From a virus, in IMG/VR virus record IMGVR_UViG_3300020477_000034, positions 1 through 53,409 of that record: a DNA stretch of 53,409 nucleotides. One strand, written 5' to 3'. The notes beneath the pieces are model-generated. The model ran no database searches and was not told where the DNA came from. It was given only the letters and a program-made list of their open reading frames with translations. Positions 24,486 to 31,936 of the stretch are shown here, in pieces. Positions within the stretch are counted from its first letter, which is position 1, and every line of letters begins with the position of its first letter. Both the position numbers and the translations under genes were made by a program.

Positions 24486-24565
24486 AGGGTGATACAAGTA
24501 TCGCAAGGTGGTGGAAATCGCCCTATACACCGCCCTATGACGGTCAAAATGAGTAAAAAAGGGTG
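24486..24565 (+). ncRNA. Candidate structured RNA with mutually exclusive hairpins
   Basis: AGGGTGAT (24486-24493) can pair with ATCGCCCT (24517-24524), 8 bp with one G-U. GGTGGTG (24507-24513) can pair with CACCGCC (24528-24534), 7 bp with one G-U. The helices cross, so only one can form fully. GATAC/GTATC (24491-24502) and CGCCCT (24531-24536) with AGGGTG (24560-24565) add alternatives. No U tract follows. It could be a switch, a small RNA or an mRNA 3' end. A 51-codon ORF (24456-24611) also spans it. Confidence 0.35.
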
Positions 24566-24588
24566 TAAATATGCGATAAATCCGCTTA

Positions 24589-24617
24589 TTGACAATATAA
24601 GGGTTTTATAGTATTAT
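24589..24617 (+). promoter_or_regulatory. sigma70-type promoter (TTGACA-17-TATTAT)
   Basis: TTGACA (24589-24594), 17-nt spacer, TATTAT (24612-24617). The block GCTTATTGACA is shared with the promoter at 26817. Confidence 0.75.
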
Positions 24618-24646
24618 AGTAATAACAATGAGAGAGGTGCAATAAT

Positions 24647-24967
24647 ATGACATTTACATATACAAAAGAAATGATGTTTAGTGAGTTTAAAACGGCTACC
24701 ATCAAAGACCAAAAAGGTAAGAAAGAGAAATACGACAATCGTATTAAGTTTTTAAAAGAAATGAAATCTCTTAAAAAAGAACATCCTAGTGCTATGAGAC
24801 AAATTGGGATTACACAAAAACAATTTGATAATTTAATCTTTGCGTGGTCAAGTCCAAATCCTAGAGACCATTTTTATAAAACGGTATTTGGTAGAACTTA
24901 TGCAGAACAACAACAACACGAAATAGACCAATATGGACCTGAAAAGGAAGAAAAAGCTAATGGGTAA
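24647..24967 (+). CDS. Hypothetical protein
   Basis: 106 residues, helical, basic. Ribosome site GAGAGAGG upstream, about 23 nt after the predicted transcript start. Contains PSAMRQIGITQKQFDNLIF, which could be a small helix-turn-helix, but no clear family. Confidence 0.55.
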   Translation: MTFTYTKEMMFSEFKTATIKDQKGKKEKYDNRIKFLKEMKSLKKEHPSAMRQIGITQKQFDNLIFAWSSPNPRDHFYKTVFGRTYAEQQQHEIDQYGPEKEEKANG

Positions 24968-25196
24968 ATACGGTAAATTAGATAGAGATAAACTTACAGG
25001 TTTTCCTCTACCTGATTATAATTCAGATAACAGAAATTCTATACCAACAAGTGATAGAATACCAGGATATGCTACTAAAAAAGCAATGCCAAAAGTAGTA
25101 CTTCCTGAAGGCAAGACAATTGGCGTTGCATATAACAAAGGCAATTATCAGATAGTTGATAAAGCCGATTTTAAAACAATGGGAAAGAAAATATAG
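24960..25196 (+). CDS. Small basic hypothetical protein
   Basis: 78 residues, Lys/Pro rich. The ATG at 24960 overlaps the previous gene by 8 nt and is preferred over 24933. Ends with a beta-like segment (KTIGVAYNKGNYQIVD). Unknown function. Confidence 0.5.
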   Translation: MGKYGKLDRDKLTGFPLPDYNSDNRNSIPTSDRIPGYATKKAMPKVVLPEGKTIGVAYNKGNYQIVDKADFKTMGKKI

Positions 25197-25198
25197 TT

Positions 25199-25453
25199 AT
25201 GAATAAGATACTTATATTATGTGTAATATTACTTGGAGTTATGATGAGTAATGTAATTGCAGAAGAACAAAAGACTTATACATTTACAGAAGTTAAAACA
25301 GCAGTTTTTAATATTCCGTCAGATGTATCAAATTTTTTGACAAGTGAAGTTGAAAAAACAAAAGCTTATCAAAAAGAATCTTGGGCAGAAATGAAGACTC
25401 AAACTGCCGAGAATTGGGCACAATTGAAATCGTTATTTGGAGTTAAGAACTAA
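25199..25453 (+). CDS. Exported small protein
   Basis: 84 residues with a Sec signal peptide (about 1-21, cleavage after NVIA). The mature part is a charged helical segment with aromatic repeats (SWAEMKTQTAENWAQLK). First of a group of exported proteins (25.2-27.5 kb). Unknown function. Confidence 0.6.
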   Translation: MNKILILCVILLGVMMSNVIAEEQKTYTFTEVKTAVFNIPSDVSNFLTSEVEKTKAYQKESWAEMKTQTAENWAQLKSLFGVKN

Positions 25454-25659
25454 TGGATTTTCAATTAACTAGTGCCAACGATGGTACTTTTCTAATCAGA
25501 CCTGTATCCGCTAGGGCACAGGTTTGGTGGACAGATACAAGAATGGCAGAAAGATTTGTTGTTGATAATACACAAAACGATTTTGCTGTAATATTAAGTG
25601 AAAACCAAAAGAAAGTTTGTGATGAAATTAGACAGAATAATTTTGATTTTATTAATTAG
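25453..25659 (+). CDS. Small hypothetical protein
   Basis: 68 residues, cytoplasmic-looking (no signal). Start overlaps the previous stop; end overlaps the next lipoprotein start. Contains VWWTDTRMAERF. Unknown. Confidence 0.45.
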   Translation: MDFQLTSANDGTFLIRPVSARAQVWWTDTRMAERFVVDNTQNDFAVILSENQKKVCDEIRQNNFDFIN

Positions 25660-26149
25660 TTTATTAACTGCTTGTAGTAGTACAAAACAAGTTAATGTTA
25701 ATGTTAGTGAAGAAACACCAAATTACAAATTTACTAGAAGTCATTTAGGAGTTGTCCTAGGTGGTGCTACTGGTGCTGGTGCGTGTATTGAACTTATTGG
25801 GACAGACCCATATATCGCCGCTGGTTGTGCAGTAGTAGGTGCCTTTGTTGGTGCAGATATAATGTATAATAGTGATTACGATTTACACCAGGCAGTATTT
25901 GTTGACCATTTGAATAACGGTCCTTCAAGTGCTAGTTATACTAATTGGTATAGTACGAAGTCAGGAAATAATGGAACGATTAAGATTAATAGAAGTTATG
26001 TACAAGGTCCATTAATATGCAAAGAGTATGAAAGTAATTTTAATATTAAATCAAACTGGCCAGTAGTTGGTATTGGAAATCAATATGTTGATACGAGATT
26101 TGGAACCGTTTGCCAAATGCCAGATGGTCGTTGGGTGGAGAAAAGATGA
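25622..26149 (+). CDS. Surface-antigen-like lipoprotein (17 kDa antigen type)
   Basis: 175 residues. Lipoprotein signal with lipobox LLTAC (Cys about 18 from the ATG at 25622). A glycine-zipper stretch (VVLGGATGAGAC; GCAVVGAFVGAD) is followed by a C-terminal domain ending CKEYESN...GTVCQMPDGRW. This order (lipobox, glycine zipper, CxEY...ACRxPDGxW) is that of alphaproteobacterial 17-kDa surface antigens. Probably outer-membrane located. The in-frame ATG at 25598 adds charged residues before the signal and is less likely. Looks host derived. Confidence 0.65.
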   Translation: MKLDRIILILLISLLTACSSTKQVNVNVSEETPNYKFTRSHLGVVLGGATGAGACIELIGTDPYIAAGCAVVGAFVGADIMYNSDYDLHQAVFVDHLNNGPSSASYTNWYSTKSGNNGTIKINRSYVQGPLICKEYESNFNIKSNWPVVGIGNQYVDTRFGTVCQMPDGRWVEKR

Positions 26150-26718
26150 ATCCGAGAACTATAATATACATAACAATATTTTTGATGTTTATGTCTTTAC
26201 TGGCGATTACCGCTGGGGCAAATGAACCTACTTGGGTTATGAAAAAAGTTAAACCCGAAGAAGGTGAAATTATGCAAGTTAATTCGGCACCTGTTGATGT
26301 CATTTATGTTAATGAAGTACACGAAAAGGTACAGGCGAAATTAAAACTATTAAGTGAGAACGAGAAGAAAAAGATTTTAAAAGAAACTACACTAGAGAGA
26401 TTTGAAAGAGACGGTCAATGGTGTTTTATTAAGATTGTTATAAGAGAACTTGATAATGGAGATATAATCAAGGAAGAAATTATGGAGTGTGCTGATACCG
26501 AACACGGTAAAACAGACAAGGAAAAAATTGCAGAACTGGAAAAACAAATTGAGTTAGAGAAAGCAAAGAAACCAGGTTATTGGGAACTATTTGCTGCCTT
26601 CTATTACAAAGATTTGAATGCACCAGAATATTGTAGGTTGTATTCTCAACCTTCACACGCTTTTAAGACCTTCGGAACGGCGTGTTTAACGACAGAAGGT
26701 AAATGGGAGAAAAGATAA
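26146..26718 (+). CDS. Exported protein with surface-antigen-like C terminus
   Basis: 190 residues. Sec signal peptide (about 1-25, ...ITAGA), coiled-coil middle, and a C-terminal segment (EYCRLYSQ...FGTACLTTEGKWEKR) echoing the end of the previous lipoprotein (FGTVCQMPDGRWVEKR). The two neighbouring genes probably share this terminal domain. GGAG ribosome site supports 26146. Four-base overlap with the previous gene. Confidence 0.6.
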   Translation: MNPRTIIYITIFLMFMSLLAITAGANEPTWVMKKVKPEEGEIMQVNSAPVDVIYVNEVHEKVQAKLKLLSENEKKKILKETTLERFERDGQWCFIKIVIRELDNGDIIKEEIMECADTEHGKTDKEKIAELEKQIELEKAKKPGYWELFAAFYYKDLNAPEYCRLYSQPSHAFKTFGTACLTTEGKWEKR

Positions 26719-26719
26719 T

Positions 26720-26875
26720 ATGACGAAAAATCTAATTATACTTGGACTCCTTGCTATGTTGTTAACTGGTATGACTTTTAACGAAGTCGCTGTCTATGTA
26801 GAAGACAATCAGCTTATTGACAAACTTAGCGATTTATTATATAATGTAATAAGGAGTGTGAAAAACAATGTATAA
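26720..26875 (+). CDS. Small exported or membrane peptide (51 aa)
   Basis: N-terminal hydrophobic segment (NLIILGLLAMLLTGMTF), then a short acidic part. ATG one base after the previous gene stop. Its 3' half overlaps a perfect promoter for the next lipoprotein gene, and its end overlaps that gene by 8 nt. Confidence 0.45.
   Translation: MTKNLIILGLLAMLLTGMTFNEVAVYVEDNQLIDKLSDLLYNVIRSVKNNV
26817..26845 (+). promoter_or_regulatory. sigma70-type promoter (TTGACA-17-TATAAT)
   Basis: Perfect TTGACA (26817-26822), 17-nt spacer, perfect TATAAT (26840-26845), inside the preceding small ORF. Drives the lipoprotein at 26868, with AAGGAG at about 26850. Confidence 0.75.
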
Positions 26876-27512
26876 ATCAATATGGAAGACCGTAGGTGTA
26901 TTGCTATTTGCAGTATTACTTACAAATTGCTCTTCTACAAAGTACAAAATCAAACAGGAGAGTGATAAAATAGTTACCGAGGTGCCACAATGGTATATGG
27001 CTAACTTTGACGAAAAGAAACATTGCGATATTTCAATGTGGGCGAATAAGCCAATCGTTAAAAGTGAAGATGACGATAAAGTCTGTATCTATGGTGTCGG
27101 AACTTCTGTATCTCCATCTTTAGAACTTGCAATTGAGAAAGCAAAACTAATTGCAAAAGCTGAAATGGCTGATATAGTTGCAGGTGAAATGAATAAGAAA
27201 GCAAAAATATTCGTTACCGAGATTGGAAAAACAAACCAGAAAACGGTAGTTGAAGATGTTGAAACTGCTTTAGTTAATGTTATTTCAAATACACCTGTTA
27301 GAGGATATGAAATCTTTGCTCAGGAAGTAACCAGAACGAAAAAAGGTTATTATAGAGCGTGGATTGGTTTAAGATTACCTCTAGGTGAGTTTAATAAGAT
27401 GTATGATTACACAATTGCAGAAGTAGTTGATAGTCATAAAATTAAACTAAAAGCACTTGAAGCATTTGAAGATGTGGAGAGTACAAGTAATGAAAAAAAG
27501 AACGATGGATAA
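26868..27512 (+). CDS. LPP20-family lipoprotein
   Basis: 214 residues with lipobox LLTNC (Cys about 21). LPP20-like core: VPQWYM, CIYGVGTSVSPSLELAIEKA (about 69-88) and AEMADIVAGEM, as in LPP20/LPP-type lipoproteins of Gram-negative bacteria. Outer-membrane associated by family; role unknown. It has its own strong promoter, so is probably well expressed early. Overlaps glutaredoxin start. Confidence 0.65.
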   Translation: MYKSIWKTVGVLLFAVLLTNCSSTKYKIKQESDKIVTEVPQWYMANFDEKKHCDISMWANKPIVKSEDDDKVCIYGVGTSVSPSLELAIEKAKLIAKAEMADIVAGEMNKKAKIFVTEIGKTNQKTVVEDVETALVNVISNTPVRGYEIFAQEVTRTKKGYYRAWIGLRLPLGEFNKMYDYTIAEVVDSHKIKLKALEAFEDVESTSNEKKNDG

Positions 27513-27771
27513 TAAGATAATTGTTTATTCAAAAAACAATTGTGTTTATTGCGTGAAGGCGAAGTCCCTTCTAAAGGGACTTGGTCTCACTTTTGTTGAG
27601 AAGAAGTTAGAAGAATTTGATAGTGTGGACGATATGATAAAAGACATAGGTAAAAAAGTCAGGTCAATGCCACAGATAAAGATAGATGGAAAACTGATTG
27701 GTGGATATAATCAGTTAATTGAACACTACAATAATGAAGGTTTAGTAGATTTCAAAGGCAACATCAAGTAA
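27490..27771 (+). CDS. Glutaredoxin
   Basis: 93 residues. Thioredoxin fold with active site CVYC (IIVYSKNNCVYC), cis-Pro in SMPQIKIDGK and GGYNQL at the glutathione site. Supplies electrons to the phage ribonucleotide reductase, the role of T4 NrdC. Start at 27490 has GGAG upstream; ATG at 27505 is the alternative. Contains a near-palindrome (27567-27582) in the coding sequence. Confidence 0.9.
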   Translation: MKKRTMDNKIIVYSKNNCVYCVKAKSLLKGLGLTFVEKKLEEFDSVDDMIKDIGKKVRSMPQIKIDGKLIGGYNQLIEHYNNEGLVDFKGNIK

Positions 27772-27929
27772 TGAACGAAGTAGAAAACAAAAGAGTTTTT
27801 GGAAGTGTAAATTTTCAGGAAGAAGGAGAATTTATATTTTGTTCCAAATGTGGAGATAATACGGTACATAAACCAAAATTTGGTGCGTGTGTGAAGTGTG
27901 GACTAGAGGAATATAATGACAGACGATAA
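27771..27929 (+). CDS. Small zinc-ribbon protein (52 aa)
   Basis: Two Cys pairs, FCSKCG (24, 27) and CVKCG (40, 43), form a zinc ribbon. Starts in the stop of glutaredoxin; overlaps the next gene by 14 nt. Unknown role, perhaps nucleic-acid or protein binding. Confidence 0.55.
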   Translation: MNEVENKRVFGSVNFQEEGEFIFCSKCGDNTVHKPKFGACVKCGLEEYNDRR

Positions 27930-28494
27930 AGACGATAAGAAAGATAAACCAAAAAATGCGTTTAAAAATGTTGTTTTATTTCCAGAGAATAAAATAAAAC
28001 GACCACCTAAACCTACTGACCCTACGGCAGCTAAAAAGATGAGAGCATATCAGGCCGCTAAATTTGTAGAAACTGCTACAGATGAGATTGGATTAGATTT
28101 AGTTAGACGATTTGTTGGTATGGGATTAGATACAAAACAAGATGTATTTACAAAAGATTTAGCATTATCTATGGACTCAATTAGAGGATTATTATACAGA
28201 CAATTTAATATGGTACACCCTATACAAAAAGTTGTGGATGCTTCTGTTAAGTTGCGTATGAATCCTGCTGGTGTGGTGACTGCTAGAATAGAATATAGTA
28301 ATATAAGTGATGAGACAAGTAAAACTACAAAACCAATTAATAAAGATATTTCAGACGATTTAAATAATCGTAATCACGGTTTCTTTCAATTTACGGAAGA
28401 CTTTGATTTTAAAGACGGACCTGAATTTGATAACAATAACATACCACCAGTACCATTAGGTCCTGATGATGACGAAGGTCCAGAGAACGCATAA
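27916..28494 (+). CDS. Conserved T4-like phage hypothetical protein
   Basis: 192 residues. Charged N terminus; conserved-looking centre (VGMGLDTKQDVFTKDLALSM, about 68-87); acidic Pro/Asp tail. I recognise the centre from marine T4-like phages without an assigned function. Confidence 0.55.
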   Translation: MTDDKDDKKDKPKNAFKNVVLFPENKIKRPPKPTDPTAAKKMRAYQAAKFVETATDEIGLDLVRRFVGMGLDTKQDVFTKDLALSMDSIRGLLYRQFNMVHPIQKVVDASVKLRMNPAGVVTARIEYSNISDETSKTTKPINKDISDDLNNRNHGFFQFTEDFDFKDGPEFDNNNIPPVPLGPDDDEGPENA

Positions 28495-28600
28495 AAGAAT
28501 TTGCTTGTGGGAAACCATTATAATGCGATTTGCCACAACAAATAAAAAGGAGGTTTGAACAATTATGTTTAAATTTTTATTTAATAAAGGAGAAGATAGA

Positions 28601-28870
28601 ATGGCTAGAACCAAATTATCTAAAACGCAAAAGGTGTTAAACCTTTTGTCAAAAGGTGAACCAGTATCTTGGAAAACATTAAGGACAAGATTTGACCTTA
28701 TGTCACCAAGAGCTATGGTTGACAAATTAAGAGAACAAGGACATATGATATACATTAACAAAGGTGTTAAAGGTACTTCATATAGAATTGGAACTCCTAC
28801 TAGAGCTATTATAGCTGCTGGTATTAAAAAACTTTACGGTACAGATTACTCTTACGCAAATAGAGCATAG
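28601..28870 (+). CDS. Winged-helix/HTH-type small basic protein
   Basis: 89 residues. The pattern KVLNLLSKGEPVSWKTLRTR, then SPRAMVDKLREQGH and IYINKG, matches a winged-helix fold common in marine T4-like phages. The ATG at 28601 has AAGGAG at 8 nt; an in-frame ATG at 28565 also has AAGGAGG, so two forms (89 and 101 residues) are possible. The leader contains a quasi-palindrome TTGTGG/CCACAA (28505-28538) around a TATAAT sequence. Probably DNA binding. Confidence 0.6.
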   Translation: MARTKLSKTQKVLNLLSKGEPVSWKTLRTRFDLMSPRAMVDKLREQGHMIYINKGVKGTSYRIGTPTRAIIAAGIKKLYGTDYSYANRA

Positions 28871-28880
28871 TACCTAAAGG

Positions 28881-28951
28881 TGAGGAAGGCAACATTAGTT
28901 TGCTTGTAAGGGCGAAGAAAGCTAGCGTGGACTTCGCCCTACTCTTCCTCA
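28881..28951 (+). ncRNA. Candidate structured RNA, three-way junction
   Basis: Outer stem TGAGGAAG (28881-28888) with CTTCCTCA (28944-28951), 8 bp. Inner arm 1 GCAA (28889-28892) with TTGC (28900-28903). Inner arm 2 AGGGCGAAG (28909-28917) with CTTCGCCCT (28932-28940), 9 bp, whose loop has GCTAGC. No T run follows, so not a simple terminator. Lies in the 101-base gap between two genes, 21 nt upstream of the next ATG. Could be a small RNA, a cis-regulator or a processing site. Confidence 0.5.
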
Positions 28952-28971
28952 ATAACTAATAAGGAAATTTT

Positions 28972-29193
28972 ATGACGGATAGTGATGACAAACAAAGAGG
29001 TTTAGACGCTACATTAGAGAACGAAGGTAGTAGAGATTTATCTCCAATGGTTCAGATTTCAATAAAAGAATATGACCAATTAAAAGAGAAGACAAGATAT
29101 ATTACAGATAAAAGTTTAATTGAATACATAGACAAGATAGAGTTTTTTGTAAAAGAATTAAGAAAACATATAGTAAGAACGGATATAAAATAA
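28972..29193 (+). CDS. Small charged protein
   Basis: 73 residues, acidic N terminus and helical C terminus (LIEYIDKIEFFVKELRKHI). Start downstream of the candidate structured RNA with AAGGA. Unknown. Confidence 0.5.
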   Translation: MTDSDDKQRGLDATLENEGSRDLSPMVQISIKEYDQLKEKTRYITDKSLIEYIDKIEFFVKELRKHIVRTDIK

Positions 29194-29303
29194 TGACAAA
29201 GATAAAAAATACGATTATTAAATACATATTAGGAATTGGTGGTATTGCAGGAGTTTTAATTGCTTTATCATTGATATTAAATTATTTACAAGGAACATTA
29301 TAA
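29193..29303 (+). CDS. Single-span membrane peptide (36 aa)
   Basis: Starts in the previous stop and ends in the next start (TAATG junctions both sides). Span about residues 10-30 (YILGIGGIAGVLIALSLIL). Confidence 0.45.
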   Translation: MTKIKNTIIKYILGIGGIAGVLIALSLILNYLQGTL

Positions 29304-29509
29304 TGGCGAAGATGAGAATATTTAAATTCTGGAAAGATGATGGAGAAGTAGAAGAAATAGAATCATCTGGATTTAAAAAGGCAGTTAAATCTTTTCAGAA
29401 CAAAGTAAAACAAAGTATAGTTTATATGGAGTGGGTTGCTAAGAAAGGTACTGAAATGACCAAATGGCAAAAACTTCCACTAGGACGAAAAGATAAATTA
29501 GGTAAATAA
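29303..29509 (+). CDS. Small basic protein
   Basis: 68 residues, Lys/Trp rich (RIFKFWKDDG; KWQKLPLGRKD). Overlaps both neighbours by one base, so co-translated with RNase H. Unknown. Confidence 0.5.
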   Translation: MAKMRIFKFWKDDGEVEEIESSGFKKAVKSFQNKVKQSIVYMEWVAKKGTEMTKWQKLPLGRKDKLGK

Positions 29510-30372
29510 TGATTATCGTAGATATGCACCAAGTATTGATTAGCAATATTATGGCACAAATTACAATGAAAAGTTGGAAAGGTACTAAAGTAGGTGTTGT
29601 TAATAAAGAAATGGTTAGGCATATGTGTTGTAATTCATTAAGAGGTTATGTTAGAAAGTTTGGTAATGAATACGGTAGAGATAATTTAGTACTTGCTTGT
29701 GATAGTGCTGACCCTTGGAGACGAGATTACTTTCCTAATTACAAATGGAGTAGAAGACAAGGTAGAGAAGAAAGCAAAAGTGATTGGGACTTAATGTTCA
29801 AAATCATTTTAGAAGTTAAAGATGAGATTGCTGATAACTTACCTTACAAAGTAGTTGCAGTAGACAACGCAGAAGCAGATGATATAATTGCTGTGATTGT
29901 AGGTCTACAAGAGGAGAAAAAGTACCTTATTATATCGGGTGATAAGGATTTTAAACAATTACAGAAGTTTAAAAATGTGTTTCAGTTTTCTCCTATTCAG
30001 AAGATTATGGTTAAAGAAGATAATCCTAGAAGATATTTACACGAACAAATAATCAAAGGTGACCGAAGTGATGGTGTTCCTAACATCTTGTCTGCCGATG
30101 ATGTATTTGCAACGAAGAAGAAACAAAACCCTATAACGAAGAAGAAATTAGAAGAGTGGGCACAGGTTGATGATATACCTTTGGGTAGTGAGACCAAGAA
30201 ATATTATAATAGGAATAAGAAATTAATAGACTTTACTATGATACCAAAATCACTAGAAAAATCTATTATAAATAGCTATAAGAATTGTAAAGTACCTAGT
30301 AGGTCCAAACTATTACCGTATTTTATGAATTATAAACTGAAATCACTAATTGAAAACATTAATGATTTTTAA
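29509..30372 (+). CDS. rnh: RNase H / 5'-3' exonuclease, T4 rnh-type
   Basis: 287 residues of the FEN-1/5'-nuclease family. Acidic metal ligands in MIIVDMHQ, LVLACDSADPWRRDYFP, VDNAEADDIIA and ISGDKDF. Helix-hairpin region about KGDRSDGVPN, where the family binds DNA. Removes RNA primers from lagging-strand fragments, acting with gp32. The ATG overlaps the previous stop. Confidence 0.93.
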   Translation: MIIVDMHQVLISNIMAQITMKSWKGTKVGVVNKEMVRHMCCNSLRGYVRKFGNEYGRDNLVLACDSADPWRRDYFPNYKWSRRQGREESKSDWDLMFKIILEVKDEIADNLPYKVVAVDNAEADDIIAVIVGLQEEKKYLIISGDKDFKQLQKFKNVFQFSPIQKIMVKEDNPRRYLHEQIIKGDRSDGVPNILSADDVFATKKKQNPITKKKLEEWAQVDDIPLGSETKKYYNRNKKLIDFTMIPKSLEKSIINSYKNCKVPSRSKLLPYFMNYKLKSLIENINDF

Positions 30373-30396
30373 TATTGCAATATAAGAGGAAATGAA

Positions 30397-30903
30397 ATGG
30401 CTGAAAATAAAAGTATATTAAATCCTGCCCTTAAACAAGCGGCAGCTACAGCGTCTTCAATGGTGCTGACATTCCACGAAATCTTTACTAAAGTTAATAA
30501 CGCCAAAGACAAGCAAAGGAAGATTGAAGTATTAAGACAATACGATAGTCCTGCTATGAGACAAGTGTTAAAAGGTGCGTTTGACCCAAAAATCAAATGG
30601 GATTTACCTGAAGGTACTCCTCCGTACATTGAGAACGAGGCACCATTAGGTACTGAACACACTTACCTTGACCAAGAAGCAAAAAGGTTATGGCATTTTG
30701 TAGTCGGTGCGGATATGAACTTAACTAAAGTGAAAAAAGAAACTCTTTTTATACAAATGCTAGAAGGTTTATCGGCAGACGAAGCGAAGTTGTTGGTAGG
30801 CGTTAAGGATAAGAATCTTAACAATATCTATAAAGGATTGACTTCTGCTGTAATAAAAGAAGCATTTAGTTGGAATGATGATTTTGTCAAAATTGAGACA
30901 TAA
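30397..30903 (+). CDS. DUF6433-like conserved phage protein
   Basis: 168 residues. Conserved centre KIEVLRQYDSPAMRQVLKGA and PYIENEAPLGTEHTYL, which I know as a common T4-like phage family (DUF6433) often next to RNase H. Function unknown. Followed by a terminator. Confidence 0.65.
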   Translation: MAENKSILNPALKQAAATASSMVLTFHEIFTKVNNAKDKQRKIEVLRQYDSPAMRQVLKGAFDPKIKWDLPEGTPPYIENEAPLGTEHTYLDQEAKRLWHFVVGADMNLTKVKKETLFIQMLEGLSADEAKLLVGVKDKNLNNIYKGLTSAVIKEAFSWNDDFVKIET

Positions 30904-30909
30904 AAGTAG

Positions 30910-30962
30910 TGATTTTTAGGGGGTTTTTACTGATAAAATCCCTTAAAAATAGTCAATTTTTT
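30910..30962 (+). terminator. Rho-independent-like terminator
   Basis: TGATTTTTAGGG (30910-30921) pairs imperfectly with CCCTTAAAAATAGTCA (30940-30955), followed by ATTTTTT (30956-30962). The T run directly abuts the next promoter, giving a compact module boundary. Confidence 0.6.
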
Positions 30963-30964
30963 GC

Positions 30965-30993
30965 TTGACAAAGGGTCCGAATTTGTGTATAAT
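30965..30993 (+). promoter_or_regulatory. Perfect sigma70 promoter (TTGACA-17-TATAAT)
   Basis: TTGACA (30965-30970), 17-nt spacer, TATAAT (30988-30993), with TTTTTTGC upstream. A late-like AATAAATA (30991-30998) overlaps its -10, so the unit may be transcribed both early and late. Confidence 0.85.
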
Positions 30994-31023
30994 AAATACT
31001 ATAAATGATGAGAAAGGTATATT

Positions 31024-31335
31024 ATGATTAAATTGATGATTAAAGTATGTGTTTTTATATGGTTATTTGGAGTAGGGTTACACCTGACTATGCAACACGC
31101 AAAAGCAGACGAGTACACTACCGCTACAACAGCACACATAATCACACAAACGGTTAACGGAAACGATATAGACCATAAGAAAGTTTTAACTGCCGAAGTT
31201 GAAAGACTAATCCATAGAATGGCAGTTGATATGACTTTTGTTATACAGAAACACTTGCCGAATATTTTAGAAGGCATTGCCGCTGAAATAAGGGAAGACG
31301 CAGATAGAATATATAAAGAAAGCCAAACTAACTAG
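31024..31335 (+). CDS. Exported small protein
   Basis: 103 residues with signal peptide (about 1-28, cleavage near HAKA-DE). Mature part helical, acidic. First gene of a strong early promoter; GAGAAAGG ribosome site. Periplasmic by prediction; unknown function. Confidence 0.55.
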   Translation: MIKLMIKVCVFIWLFGVGLHLTMQHAKADEYTTATTAHIITQTVNGNDIDHKKVLTAEVERLIHRMAVDMTFVIQKHLPNILEGIAAEIREDADRIYKESQTN

Positions 31336-31343
31336 GGAGGTTT

Positions 31344-31490
31344 ATGGAAAATTTTATTTATAGTGTTGCTGACACATTGCAACTTATGTATAGTATCGCA
31401 CCTAAAGAAATATGGATTATTGTTTTTAGTTGTGTTTTTCTATATCTACATTTAGAATACAAAGATTGGAAAAATAACAGAAACAAATAA
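31344..31490 (+). CDS. Membrane peptide (48 aa)
   Basis: ATG at 31344 with AGGGAGG upstream. One membrane span (about 22-38, IWIIVFSCVFLYLHL) and a basic tail. Unknown. Confidence 0.5.
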   Translation: MENFIYSVADTLQLMYSIAPKEIWIIVFSCVFLYLHLEYKDWKNNRNK

Positions 31491-31501
31491 GAGAGAGAAC
31501 T

Positions 31502-31921
31502 ATGCCATCACTAAAACCTAAATCAGTTAGGTATGCTACTCTTAAAAAAAGAGTTAAATCAGAATATAAGCATACAAACAAATATAAAACTACCTATAAA
31601 GATATAAAGAAAGTATTTGCCTGGATAAACGAGGCGATATTTGATAATGAATTACAACCTTTCAATGATGTACATTTAAAAGATTTAAGAAATCAAAGAT
31701 GTTTTGGACAGGTTACACAATGGGAATGGAAAAGAAAAGGTACTAGTGCCTTTCATTTAGAGTTATGTACTCACTATAAAAATAAGAAAGAATTTATTGA
31801 TACACTTGGCCACGAAATGGTCCATCTGTTTCAAATGACAAGAGGTGATAGTGGTAATCATAACAAGTTGTTTTACTCATATAAAAATAAAATGAGTAGA
31901 GCAGGAATTGACATAGTTTAA
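31502..31921 (+). CDS. SprT-like zinc metallopeptidase
   Basis: 139 residues with the HEMVH zinc-binding motif (TLGHEMVHLF, about residues 101-110), a third ligand His in GNHNKLF, and a SprT-type upstream strand region (FGQVTQWEW). SprT/Spartan proteins cut DNA-protein crosslinks in eukaryotes; phage members are uncharacterised. Ribosome site GAGAGA. Confidence 0.75.
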   Translation: MPSLKPKSVRYATLKKRVKSEYKHTNKYKTTYKDIKKVFAWINEAIFDNELQPFNDVHLKDLRNQRCFGQVTQWEWKRKGTSAFHLELCTHYKNKKEFIDTLGHEMVHLFQMTRGDSGNHNKLFYSYKNKMSRAGIDIV

Positions 31922-31936
31922 TAGTTGAAAAACATT

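Noticed and set aside
24456-24611. 51-codon plus-strand ORF
   Set aside because: Overlaps structured RNA and a promoter; basic, low-complexity product with no ribosome site; structure or coding cannot both be asserted.
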